DNA from: Heliopora coerulea
Taxonomy: Eukaryota > Cnidaria > Anthozoa > Scleralcyonacea > Helioporidae
NCBI GenBank assembly: GCA_030142905.1
Contig: JASJOG010000021.1
Location: 2,198,001-2,262,000, forward strand
Length of the DNA stretch: 64,000 nucleotides
Reading direction: 5' to 3'
The notes below the pieces were generated by a model. That model made no database searches and was not told the DNA's origin. It was given only the letters and a program-made list of their open reading frames with translations. The stretch's first letter is position 1. The number at the start of each line of letters is the position of its first letter. Position numbers and translations under genes: made by a program. Below are positions 54,200 to 64,000 of this stretch, one piece after another.

Positions 54200-54246
54200 G
54201 TCTCCCCTTGACGAGTAAAATTGTGTGGCGTTAGCCAGAGTAAAAC
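54200..54246 (+). repeat. Dispersed CGAGTAAAATCGTCTGGCG repeat, copy 3
   Basis: TCTCCCCTTGACGAGTAAAA and TGTGTGGCGTTAGCCAGAG. Lies just beyond the 3' end of the minus-strand carboxypeptidase gene. Confidence 0.65.
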
Positions 54247-54390
54247 TAATAATTTGCTAAATGGCAACAGTGCCAGTTACGGGTTGTTAACACAGTTCTT
54301 TTTTCATTCAGACGCAATGTTTTACATTAACTTAATTCACTGAATTAAATACGTCTCTTGAAAAGTACGACGTTTGAACGTATGTTTTCA

Positions 54391-54396
54391 TTTATT
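54391..54396 (-). promoter_or_regulatory. Candidate poly(A) signal of the minus carboxypeptidase
   Basis: TTTATT on + (AATAAA on -) about 100 bases past the stop codon of the gene. Confidence 0.45.
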
Positions 54397-54496
54397 AACA
54401 CTTCGCTGGTGATCAAGGGAGCTATTGACCGCCAGAATCGAGTTTTTCCGATTGAAAATGTTGGGAAGGATAATTTTGTATACTAAGATTGAACTC

Positions 54497-57400
54497 TCAC
54501 TTTGGTCTGTCTTGATCAACTTCGTTTGAAGATACTTCGGAGAAATCGCCTTTGGTATCTTCAGGGACATCGTTTGCGTTACCGTCATTGTGAGGACTCC
54601 TTTCTGCAGCTTCCCAAGCTCGTTTAGAACTTTCACGTGGATCATAATACATACCCTAAATCAAACAAGTTTATATTATACAACATACACTACTGGGTCT
54701 TTTATTTGCACTATAAAGAAAGAATGTAGGTCTTCTATGGTTCAAACCTCATCTTTAAAATATAGTCATGTCTTAAGTATTATTTCGTGAACATCGGTTA
54801 CCATGTAAAACAGTTACCTTTCAGAAAGATGGTGGGATATTTCTTTCCTCCAATTCGAACGATTTGGTCAGAAAAAGCTTAAAATACCAGTAGAAATCGA
54901 CCCCCTGATGACTTTCATGGCGCTTCATTCAGGGACACATCGTTAAAATTTTTAAGGAGAGCAAACTTGGGTGTTGCAAGGGTGAAACCTCAGGGGATTT
55001 TTGTTGGCTACACCCTCAAGCGCATAGCCTGGTTCACCAATATCTCCTCAGGGACTTGCAGAGATAAAACAAGGAATTTTCTTAGTTTCGTCTTTTGTTC
55101 GGCCCTTGTCTTATGCTTGGACTATGATCTTATGCTTACAATTACGATGATACTTATGTCGCAGGCTTGATTTCATTCCTTTGTTTTGCCTTTTTTTTTG
55201 TCCTCATGCTTATGCTTATGCTTATGCTTATGCTCATGTGTGAACCAGGCTTATGAGAACGTCAATATGGTAGGTGAAGAGAAATGTAGTAACAAGTCAA
55301 ACTATCCTACCAGTCTTGGATTTAACATGACGGCTTAATTTTAAGCTATTGCCCTGAGTGACCTGGCACAAAATAGAAATCTTAGCAGCACAGTAGCACT
55401 GGTTACACCAGTCTTGAGTCGCCCTAAATCACTTGCTGACCCAAAGCTATCTAAAACACATCAAAGCTTTTGATGCTTGAAAGTGAGTTGACTTGTAGAT
55501 ATTAACTGCAGTAGAAGAAACCGCATACCAGATGTTTCAGCTTTTTAGTTGCTTGTTGGCCTTGAGCCCCCATTCTGAGATTTCGCAAACTGATTGCAAG
55601 GCAGTCGTCACGAGAGCAGAGTTTTTATGTTCACAAGGACCCATTAACACGACACGAGTTTCGCATACGATTCTTCACCTTGGGACATCTAATTTTGTGT
55701 CAAGGGCAGAATTCCTGCTTTCGATTCGCTTACTAAAGTAGTGAAACTTCCAGAAGACACCAGTAAGTTAACCGGATACATCAAAACGAACAATTGTGTG
55801 CGACCATCGTATCGTGTAAATGAGTCATAACGCCATCAACTAGAAGGAATTATCTCATCAAATCCAGTTAACGCATTACATTTGATATAAAGCTACAATT
55901 CTAAAAATCCCAAAAACTTTTCAATGATCCATTCATTTCTATTCTTTCAAGCATGCAGACGTACATACATTCATGCATTAACGGGTTCGTGTATTCTTTC
56001 TTTCGTCCATTCGTTTGCTAGATAATTAGCTCACTGGTTTATTCTTTCATTCGTTCATTCATATATTCTATTTTGCAAACATAATTTCATACATTTTAAC
56101 TTACCCGACCATTGTATTGTTCATCATCGTCGTCTTTCGACGGCTTTAAAATGAAGTTGAGCTCAGTAACTTGATCGGAATGAACTTCGACGAGTTTTCT
56201 TTGTGACCTAAAACCAGAACAAGTTGCTTCAATTTCATAAGAGCCTGGAACAAGTAGTCTCCAGTAATCGCCATCCGCAGCAGACGTAACAGGATGCTGA
56301 CGGTCAGAGACTGCGACACTTGCTCCATGTATAGGTTTACCATTGATGTCCATTACAAAACCTTTTACCCCAGTATGAACCTACGAAAAGAAAATAATCG
56401 AGAGCATAACTGTATTTAAGTCGCTCACGACAGGATCAGTCTTCTATTATTTTAACCTCATAAACGCCAGACGATTTCATTAGAGAAGAGTGGACATCCT
56501 GGTGGGAAGGTGTTCCGCCCTATCTCAATTAATTCTTTCCTGGCAAAATCAATTTCCCATTATTTTTCCCTAGCTAGCTAACGCCACACGATTTTGCTCT
56601 TCAAGGGTAGACGTGCTGTCGGGAAAGTGTGCCTTACCTGTTTTGCTTCTTTTCTCTCTTTTTTTATAACCATCTGTCGGGGATTTTTTATTCTTTCTTT
56701 TCTTTCCTACTTTCTTTCTTTTTCTCTCTTTCTTTCCGTCTTTCTTTCTTTCTCTTCCTTCTTTCTCTCTTTCCTTCTTTCTTTTCCTTTCTTTCTCTCT
56801 TTCTTTTTCTCTTTCTCGCTTTCCTTGTTTCTTCCGCTTCTCTTTCTTTTTTCTTTCTTTCCTTTCCTCTTTCTTTCTTTCTTTCTTTTTCTTTCTCTCC
56901 TTCTTTCCTTCTGTTTATTCCTTTCCGTATTTCTTTTTTTTCTAAACTTGGTTCGCCAGTCATCCATTCCTGATTTTCCCTGTTTCCATCCTTCCTTGCT
57001 GTCTGTTTTTATCTCCCCTGCGCACCTGGATCTTTTTTCCTCTTCCCTGCTGCTACTCAAGTTTTGTATATCTGACTTTTTTCCATCTCTGTTATGTCCT
57101 CTCACCATTAAATTTAGTAACAATACGCTCTTGGGTATTACTTACAGACGCCGCATGACTCTTACCTGATTAACAAACGTAATTAAAGATCGCTTATTAT
57201 CCTTCCAATAATCTGAAATTTTTGATGCATTTGGGAACTTATCGCATCCAACTTGGATGGTAACTTCGAAGCAATTTGAACGCACATAGTTATAATCCTG
57301 CATTCCGCCAGCCACACTGAACCACTTGGCGCCATTGGTAACACCATCTATGAAGTGCTCGACTGTGGTCGAGCAATTTAATTTGGGATTAGCCAAATGC

Positions 57401-58227
57401 ATTGTAGGATGATTAACAGAATAGGTTTTTGCTAAGTGTCGGAAAACATCATCATCGGGCGTGGCACTATATACGCTTTGTCCCGACGGTGAGTCATCGA
57501 AAGGGTAAGTGACGACGAGAGATCCTGCATGAAGACTCGCTGAAAGAACAAAAGGACTTGATTTTATCCAATTTTCTACCGCTTCCGTTTCTACTTGAGC
57601 AGGCGAGGAACTGGGAAAAAATTGATCAGGAAAGTTTCTGTTTAAGTCAATCCCATGAGCATTGGTGTGTCCAATCCCACGACCAGTTTTCCCTTTGGTT
57701 CGCGCCATAGCGTAGCCATCGGGGTTCATGCTTGGTAAAACATGTATACGAGTATTGCCCACCAGTTTTGTAATTTCAGGGTCCTTGTCATATTTTTCAC
57801 AAAGAAATTTGATAAACTGAAGTAGAATTTCTTTGCCGATTGCTTCTTCACCATGGATACCTCCGACAAGCTTTACTTCCGGCTCACCAGGATCGTGTTT
57901 GCCCGGGTTTTTCGAGATCTCGAGCACCCACAAATTCCTGTTTTGCACAGATTCACCGATGTCGTACAAATGAGCAATGTCCGAATATTTCGTGGCGAAA
58001 TACTTCATAAACCACAGCATTTCTTCGTAGCTGTGGTGCTTAAATTCATCGATATCCAAAAGTTTGGACACAACCTCAATATCGCTTTTAACGGAGAGTT
58101 TTCCTTTGTACTTCATACCCTTAGAAGATCTCAACGTGCGACCCGTGACAGATGACGTCCCGATCCACAAGAATAACTCGAGAAAAAACAAGCTGAGGAC
58201 TGTAAATGAATTACCTAAAGAAAACAT
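54497..58227 (-). CDS. M14 carboxypeptidase, CPD/CPN-like, Glu-to-Gln in active site
   Basis: Three exons on -: 58227-57166, 56380-56105 and 54655-54497, joined in phase 0, about 498 residues. Start chosen at MFSLGNSFTVLSLFFLELFL, a good signal peptide with A at -3. The M14 domain runs about 50-340: zinc ligands in GGIHGEEAIGKE and the His of SASLHAGSLV, NPDGYA, DLNRNFPDQF and GGMQDYNYV. The catalytic Glu position reads Gln: FEVTIQVGCDKF versus FEITLELGCEKF in the neighbour. Residues about 355-435 form the transthyretin-like domain (GVKGFVMDINGKPIHGASV, DGDYWRLLVPGSYEI). The last exon (MYYDPRESSKRAWEAAERS...) is a charged tail not found in the neighbour. Expected to be secreted; probably catalytically weak or inactive. 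Confidence 0.93.
55024..55258. mobile_element. MITE with GCCTGGTTCAC inverted ends
   Basis: AGCCTGGTTCACC at about 55026 and GTGAACCAGGCTTAT at about 55240, with an internal run of CTTATG hexamers at 55202-55238. It lies in the second intron of the minus carboxypeptidase gene. Non-coding. Confidence 0.65.
55635..55829. mobile_element. MITE with CCATTTACACGATACGA-type inverted ends, copy 2
   Basis: GGACCCATTAACACGACACG at the left and ATCGTATCGTGTAAATGAGT at the right. Same family as 31331-31519; about 195 bp, in the same carboxypeptidase intron as 55024-55258. Confidence 0.65.
56461..56612 (-). repeat. Two inverted CGAGTAAAATCG-repeat fragments
   Basis: CGCCAGACGATTTCATTAGAG at about 56465 and CGCCACACGATTTTGCTCTTC at about 56582, both in reverse orientation relative to copies 1-3. 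They lie in the first intron of the minus carboxypeptidase. Confidence 0.55.
56690..56945. repeat. Long CTTT/CCTT polypyrimidine tract
   Basis: About 250 bases almost wholly C and T on +, built from CTTT, CTTTT and CTCT units. The minus-strand gene transcribes it as purines within its first intron. The Phe/Ser/Leu-rich frame on + and the Lys/Arg/Glu-rich frames on - are artefacts of the tract. Confidence 0.92.
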
Positions 58228-59272
58228 CTTTTCCAGCTTGTGCGTTATCCGCTTACTGTACCTGATAAAGATAAGAATCAAACATTCTACTCGGACACTG
58301 CCCCAACAACTCTGAAAGGTCATAAACAGAATTGTGGATTACCCAACTGACGACCTTACCACTCATAGCCAGAATTTAGATTTAGATATTAAGTATTAAT
58401 AGATAACAGGAACCTGCCAGGATCAAAGAGGGAATTAAATTTTACTTAATTCGAAGACAGGGAAATTAAGGAAACGATTTTTATTCTTCTTACAATCATC
58501 CCCCCCTTAAAAAAATTTAAGAACAAGGAAAAAACTATATATGAATTTAAACAGCGTATGGATAAGTTGCAATGGATGGCTTCAGAGGAAGGTCATGTCT
58601 TTATCATGTGTTCTTTAAGTATCCATTCCAGGTTTTCTTATAACTACCTGTTCATACACTCTTTATTCTTTTGTTACAGTTTACTTAAGTTTTACTAGGT
58701 ATGGGGACTTTAATTATCATTAACAACTAACAAGCTCAGTTTTGACAGGTTTCATAAAGTACCTGCCATAAGAAGCGAAGATATACAGGATGTCTTTTTG
58801 CTTCGTTTGCTCAAACCAAAATCAATCCCAACTTGAATAAAGGATATGAAATACATGTTTCCTCTAATGATAATCTTATTTAAATGTTTTGGTGCGAATA
58901 AAAACGCTCCTGTCACGCACGATTGAATTAATCGGTTTTCCGAAAGAGCTAGCAAAAGGGTAAACTTAAACGTTGAACAAATTCTACAAATATTTCCGAA
59001 AGTTAAATTATACAAAACGCTTGTCTCGTTGGAAAACTAACTTTTGTCATCCAACTTATTGGAAGATAAGACCGAACTGTTTACAACGCAAGTGAGTCAT
59101 CATAGCTTAATTAAGTACCTACATAATATTGAGTGTGGTTTGTGGTTCCCAATTATAGTATCTTGCCCGCTAGCCACATGCTCAAGCCATTTCCAGCAAC
59201 ATTCGCTTGGCCAGAATACCAAATGAGATTTCTTATACGCAAAGTATTTTTAGGTTTTGTTGGATGTAGAGA
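58228..59272. promoter_or_regulatory. Shared 5' region between divergent carboxypeptidase genes
   Basis: The two genes begin 1.05 kb apart and transcribe away from each other, so both promoters must lie here or in unseen 5' exons. I see no clear TATA box or repeated binding motif. A possible donor (TATCAG/GTACAG on -) near 58260 may mean a non-coding first exon for the minus gene. Confidence 0.4.
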
Positions 59273-62200
59273 ATGCTATATGTGTTGTTTTTTTCCGTTT
59301 TCGTGCTGCTTATACGTTCCTCATCGTGTCATCGTCAACTTCTCCGACATCGTCTGCATACAACACGCCCGAGGGAACATCACGATGTGCTGAAGCCTTA
59401 TCACCGAGAAAGCGAAGGCGAAATCCCTGAGGGGGATGACTTCGATCATCACAACTACGAGGAATTAACATGGTTTTTAAAAAGTACCGCGAAAGAGTTC
59501 CCTCATCTGACACATCTCTATTCCGTAGGTCTTTCAGCAGAAAACCGTCGCCTGTGGGTCATGGAGATCTCCACCAAACCGAATGAACACCGTCCGGGTA
59601 TTCCTGAAGTAAAATACCTCGCAAACATTCATGGAAACGAGGTGGTCGGACGAGAGATGCTTATACATCTCATCCGATATTTATGTAGAAATTACAAAGT
59701 TAACAACAAAGTGACAAAACTTATAGAGAAAACCAGGATTCACATAATGCCGAGCATGAATCCAGATGGATATGAACTTGCATCAACCCATCGAAATCTC
59801 TCGATTATTCTGGGAAGGAAAAACTCATTTGGAATTGATCTCAACCGTAATTTTCCCGATCAGTTTTTCTTCGGTGTGTCAGCACCTCTCCAACCAGAAA
59901 CCAAGGCTCTTATAAAATGGATTCACTCCATACCGTTCGTGCTCTCTGCAAATTTTCACGGTGGGTCATTGGTTGCTAACTACCCCTTTGACGATAGTCC
60001 ATCTGGACAGAGTTCATACAGCGCAACGCCCGACGACGACATCTTTCGGCAGATCGCTCGTGCCTATTCAGAATCTCACCCTACAATGCATTTGGCAAAC
60101 CCCCCATGGAAGTGCAAAGAGCCTAGAGAACGTTTCATTGACGGAATAACAAACGGCGCAGCATGGTACAGCGTTTCAGGGGGAATGCAGGACTATAACT
60201 ATGTTCATACTAATGCTTTTGAAATCACCTTAGAACTTGGATGTGAAAAATTTCCGAACGCAAGTGATTTGCCGCAGTACTGGCGTGAAAACAAGACGCC
60301 TCTAATTAACTATCTTGAGCAGGTAATGTTCCTATGATGCAGTGAATTTGCGTTTTAGGTTTTCATCTCTACCTTCAGCAAAGACGTCGTATAAACTCAC
60401 ATGATAAAGAGTATTGATGCAGATTTCAGAAACCTATTTAAAGATGCAGTTTTTCGAAATCCATATTTTGACGTTTTCTGAGGCTTCATAACGATCTGGC
60501 TTTCATAACTAAAACGTTATTCGATAGATGTCCAGTTTTTTTGCCTTTGCAATTCTTTATATTTCAATTTGTGGCTGTTTTTACTCAGACAAGTTTCTGG
60601 GGAAAAGGAAGGTTTGCATATCAATAAGATGATTAATATGCGTCAGATTGTCAGCACACGATGAAAGCAAGATGAAATGAAAGATTTTCCTCCGTTCACT
60701 CTTCCCTTGTTCAGAACAAACGATTGAGGTTTGATCGAACCTAAACCCATGAGTTGTGAATCTGACGTAACGATCCGAAGAAAAATCAAACAACTTTGAA
60801 TTCAATTCATTAATGCAAAGCGGACGGCAAAAAAAATTTACTAGCTATTGTAGTGAGCAGTGCCGAACCAAGAGGGGGTCCAATGGGGCGCTCGCTCCTG
60901 GCGCAAAATTTTGTGGGGCGACATTTTCAGAAACAAAAATTCGACTTTTTAGTTCTCTTTTTCTAGATTCAACAATATTTTACAAATGTCAACAAAATGT
61001 TAAACCAATGTCTCTACTTTTCATCATTAATAGACAGCTTTGGAGCTTTCAAGGCTCCGAAGCGCCTGTTTTAAATTTTCAATTACATTTTCAGTAATAG
61101 AAAAAAAAAAGCCCAAAAACACTTGTTTATAGAGAAGTATCTCGTTTAGTTGCATACCGGCAGTACTGGTATACGACTATTATAATATAAGGAGCTTAGG
61201 GTGCGTTAGAGAGGGCTGAGGGGGCGCCTTCAATAGAATTTGCCCCGAGCGAATTACCACGTAGGTACGGCTCTGGTAGTGAGTGTTAGATCACCAAAAA
61301 TGTAAGTATGTTGGCAGCTCATGCGAGACAAACCGAGGACTGGACTGGTTTGTGGAATGCGTTGCAGTTACAGTTCTACTGAGTGTAAAGTTGACTTCAA
61401 GATTAAATTTTATCGCAATGTACGTTCTACGAATAATCATTGTATGTAACATACCATTTGTGAACGACACTTAACATAATTTTTTGTGGCAACAAGCTGC
61501 ATTATGAAAATTATCATAGTTGATGAACATCTAGGGCAACAGCAAAGCAGCCTGGTCATTGTAACCTCCATAGGAATGTTTGAATTAATGCGTGCGAGTG
61601 CACAGATGGACTTGCAACTTACGCACCATCCCCGAGCCAAAAAGGAAATTTTATAGGGTTTAGGTTCGGAGAATTTATTTGGTGGGTGTTTTTTCTCTAA
61701 GCAATGTTTATTTAAGCTACCAATAAGCAATTGTTACCACAAAAATAGCTAAGAAAAATAGGCAGATTTTCATAGTAGAGGTACTTTATATACATGTATC
61801 CTTAAAGTCCAATATTGCCGAGGACAATGTTGATTTTAGTGTTCCATCTCCCAAGTTTGATCATTTCACAATTTTATTTCAAATGCTTTTTACTTACGCA
61901 GGCCCAGAAAGGTATTCGAGGTTTTGTAACTGATGAGGAAGGGAAAGGAATTCATGGAGCAAGGATTTCGATCTCCAATCGACGTCACGATATATTCTCG
62001 GCGAAAGATGGCGATTACTGGAGGCTGTTGGTACCTGGTGCGTACGACGTCACAGCTACGGCCGTTGGACATGAGCCTCAGACTAAGTCCATCATTGTGG
62101 AAGCAGGAGATGCCACCAAAGTTGACTTCAAACTAAAGAGGCTAACGGTTTTAAAATCACTACACCACCAGGAGTCTGAAGAAGAAGCCTTCAATTTATA

Positions 62201-62450
62201 TCAAATGCAAAGACAAGCAAATGATCAATTAACTATGTCAGCGGCGAACGAAGGATCAGTGAACAACAAGCATGTCGATGATCTGGATCGTTCAGGCATA
62301 AATTTCGGCACTGATCAGTCCTTGTTGCTTGATGCCGGACGTCCTAAAAGATCCTTTCTAACCCCTATGTTCTCACAACTTCAGTTCAGACCAGCAATGA
62401 CAAACACTTTGGGACAAGAACAAAATAGTAAACTTGATCGACCAAGATAA
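59273..62450 (+). CDS. M14 carboxypeptidase, CPD/CPN-like, intact active site
   Basis: Two exons, 59273-60322 and 61902-62450 (phase 0), about 532 residues. Met at 59273 starts a signal peptide (MLYVLFFSVFVLLIRSSSC) and has A at -3. The M14 domain (about 60-345) keeps everything expected: NIHGNEVVGRE (His and Glu zinc ligands), FHGGSLV (third zinc ligand), NPDGYE, DLNRNFPDQF, GGMQDYNYVH and the catalytic Glu in FEITLELGCEKF. Exon 2 gives the transthyretin-like domain (GIRGFVTDEEGKGIHGARI, GDYWRLLVPGAYDV) and a 100-residue low-complexity tail. It should remove C-terminal Lys/Arg from secreted peptides. It is paralogous to the minus-strand gene next door. Confidence 0.95.
60870..61280. repeat. 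Possible repeat in the carboxypeptidase intron
   Basis: GTGCCGAACCAAGAGGGGG at the left and CGTAGGTACGGCTCTGG at the right are weakly complementary, and the interior alternates GGGGCG and AT-rich parts. It could be a decayed MITE; the ends are not firm. Confidence 0.3.
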
Positions 62451-64000
62451 ACAAATCACTCAGTTCCCATAGAGAACGGACACAAAAAGTAATATTAGCC
62501 GAACGTCTGAGGTTTTTAAGCCAGATCTTTAAGCTTGCTCTTTTTCTACATGAGTGATTAACTGAAATGGTGCTTCTAAATTGGAAATATCTAAGTCGCC
62601 ACGAGTGTGGGCAGAAGTTAGGAGCTGTCAGAGGCATTTTTGCGTACGGACAGTGTCAAGGTGCATTCTCAAATACAGGTCATCATGTTTTTATTGATTT
62701 CTAGTGAGTTCTCACATTTTTCCTTATTGTTGCACACAGTTCTTATGAGAACTTAGCAGCATCAGTCTGTATAACCACCACCCTTAAATAGACATTTGAC
62801 AACATATTCTCTTGTAAATGATATGTCAAATAGGGCAACTTCCACTACAACGAAGGAACTTTTTATCTTTTAGAAAACGTTGAGAGGTGTATGGTCCTAA
62901 CGGTCCAAACTCCTACACTCCTGAACGTCGTGTTTTAGTACCGGATCATTTCATCGAGACCTGATCTGAAGCTTATGATTAAATTCAACATTGTTATATT
63001 ATCCACGGTGCAAGGTGACATAATATCGTGCGGTCAATATTCGATTTTCAGAATTTTTCGTTGAACTAAACAGTCACTATTAATCCCCGAAGACCACATA
63101 CACCCATAGTATACCTCTCACACCACAACCCACCACACAATACCACTCCATATATACCACACACCACTACACACGTCACCCCTCTCCTGCAGCCTCCTAA
63201 ACTTACTTACATACCCAACAGAAACATTCAAAAAAACTTACTCCTTGTTAAAGCTACATATTTTTTTGCACTACGGATGGTGCAGTAACAGATAAAAAAA
63301 CATCCCAAGTGACCTCATGAATTGTTCTATTTATAAGATTATTAATATTACAATTTTTATAAAAAGGATTTGTATAAGCCACAAGACCCAAAAGAGGCTT
63401 TTAACAAAGCATGAAAGTGTTTTAAGGAAGTGTTGAAACATTTCTTATACGTTTATCAAATTATATGCTTGTGTAATTTATAACGGAAAGAAAAAAAGCA
63501 CAAATATCATGCAATAAATATTACTAATTATAGTCGTTACATTTCTCAATAATCATCTACAGATTAACATAACACTGAAGGTATTTATGCAAAATGAAGG
63601 CTAAAGTTATAAATGTCACCAAGGAATTTTTAAAAAAACCCGTTCACTATTGTCTTTCAACTAATCACCTATGTAATTATACTAACACAATTATTCACCT
63701 CAGGCTTAGTATATCGTTAAATGATCCTCTCGACTGTCTCGGAAGTTATTAAAACTTGACTATATTTAATAAATTGAAACTGACAATATGTGGACGTTTA
63801 TCAAGCTCATTTACTGGGATAAAAGTATTCTGAGCCCTCTCTGGCAAGTTTTCATTTCGAATGACCGGTGAGATGTTCTAACTTTCAATACAAGTACTGT
63901 ACTTCCTCTATTCTAGGCCCCAGGTGGTTCGATTCCTGTTTGGAGTTCAGTAAACGTTACTCTCAGTGAATGAGCTTGAAGAACACCCACATATATCGGG
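62451..64000. other. 3' flank, no gene recognised
   Basis: AT-rich with a CAC/CCA-rich stretch at about 63095-63185 and an A-rich run near 63230. No open frame with domain content. Confidence 0.6.

Noticed and set aside
56594..57169. 191-residue Phe/Ser/Leu-rich frame on +
   Set aside because: It is the translation of the CTTT pyrimidine tract within an intron of the minus-strand carboxypeptidase; the composition follows the repeat. The same holds for the Lys/Glu-rich frames opposite it.
1..64000. CRISPR arrays, tRNA or rRNA genes
   Set aside because: No regularly spaced direct repeats with unique spacers, and no segment I could fold by eye into a tRNA cloverleaf or match to rRNA. A covariance-model scan was not possible here.

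Overview
This window looks like nuclear DNA from an anthozoan cnidarian, probably a coral or sea anemone. The genome is AT-rich, genes have many short exons with GT-AG introns, and the signature families are an adhesion GPCR with discoidin domains and CPD-like carboxypeptidases. Retroelements include Penelope-like elements (PLEs) and an R2-type LINE, with many MITEs. The species assignment is inference; the exon structures and motifs below were read directly.

Layout. Positions 1-8719 hold no recognised host exon, only decayed transposons: a PLE 3' end, a hAT/ZMYM-like relic and a foldback element. Positions 8720-49557 (+) are one large adhesion GPCR gene. I could place 21 coding exons with consistent splice phases, about 1,511 codons. 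The domain order is two F5/8C (discoidin) domains, one Ig, two FN3, GAIN/GPS, 7TM and a long Ser/Thr-rich tail. The signal-peptide exon was not found. The intron between the two discoidin domains (12201-28460) is about 16 kb and carries a hAT-type MITE, two PLEs in opposite orientation, a mariner copy inserted in one PLE, a restriction-like-endonuclease LINE, and two blocks of a hairpin-rich repeat.

Positions 49558-53413 are intergenic. Next comes a small CAP-Gly gene (53414-53866, -). Two paralogous M14 metallocarboxypeptidase genes follow, arranged head to head: 54497-58227 (-) and 59273-62450 (+), with about 1 kb between their start codons. The plus gene keeps all expected catalytic residues. 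The minus gene has Gln where the catalytic Glu should be, so it may be a secreted pseudoenzyme. Positions 62451-64000 show no gene.

How it fits together. The receptor's N-terminus is built from adhesion and recognition modules, and GAIN/GPS with the TNFAALL segment predicts autoproteolysis and tethered-agonist activation. The carboxypeptidase pair would act in the secretory pathway or outside the cell on C-terminal basic residues. No functional link between the receptor and the peptidases is visible. The most unusual items are the receptor's architecture, the Glu-to-Gln carboxypeptidase beside its intact twin, the repeated inverted 3' copy at the 5' side of three PLEs, and the CCTTARTTGG hairpin repeat.
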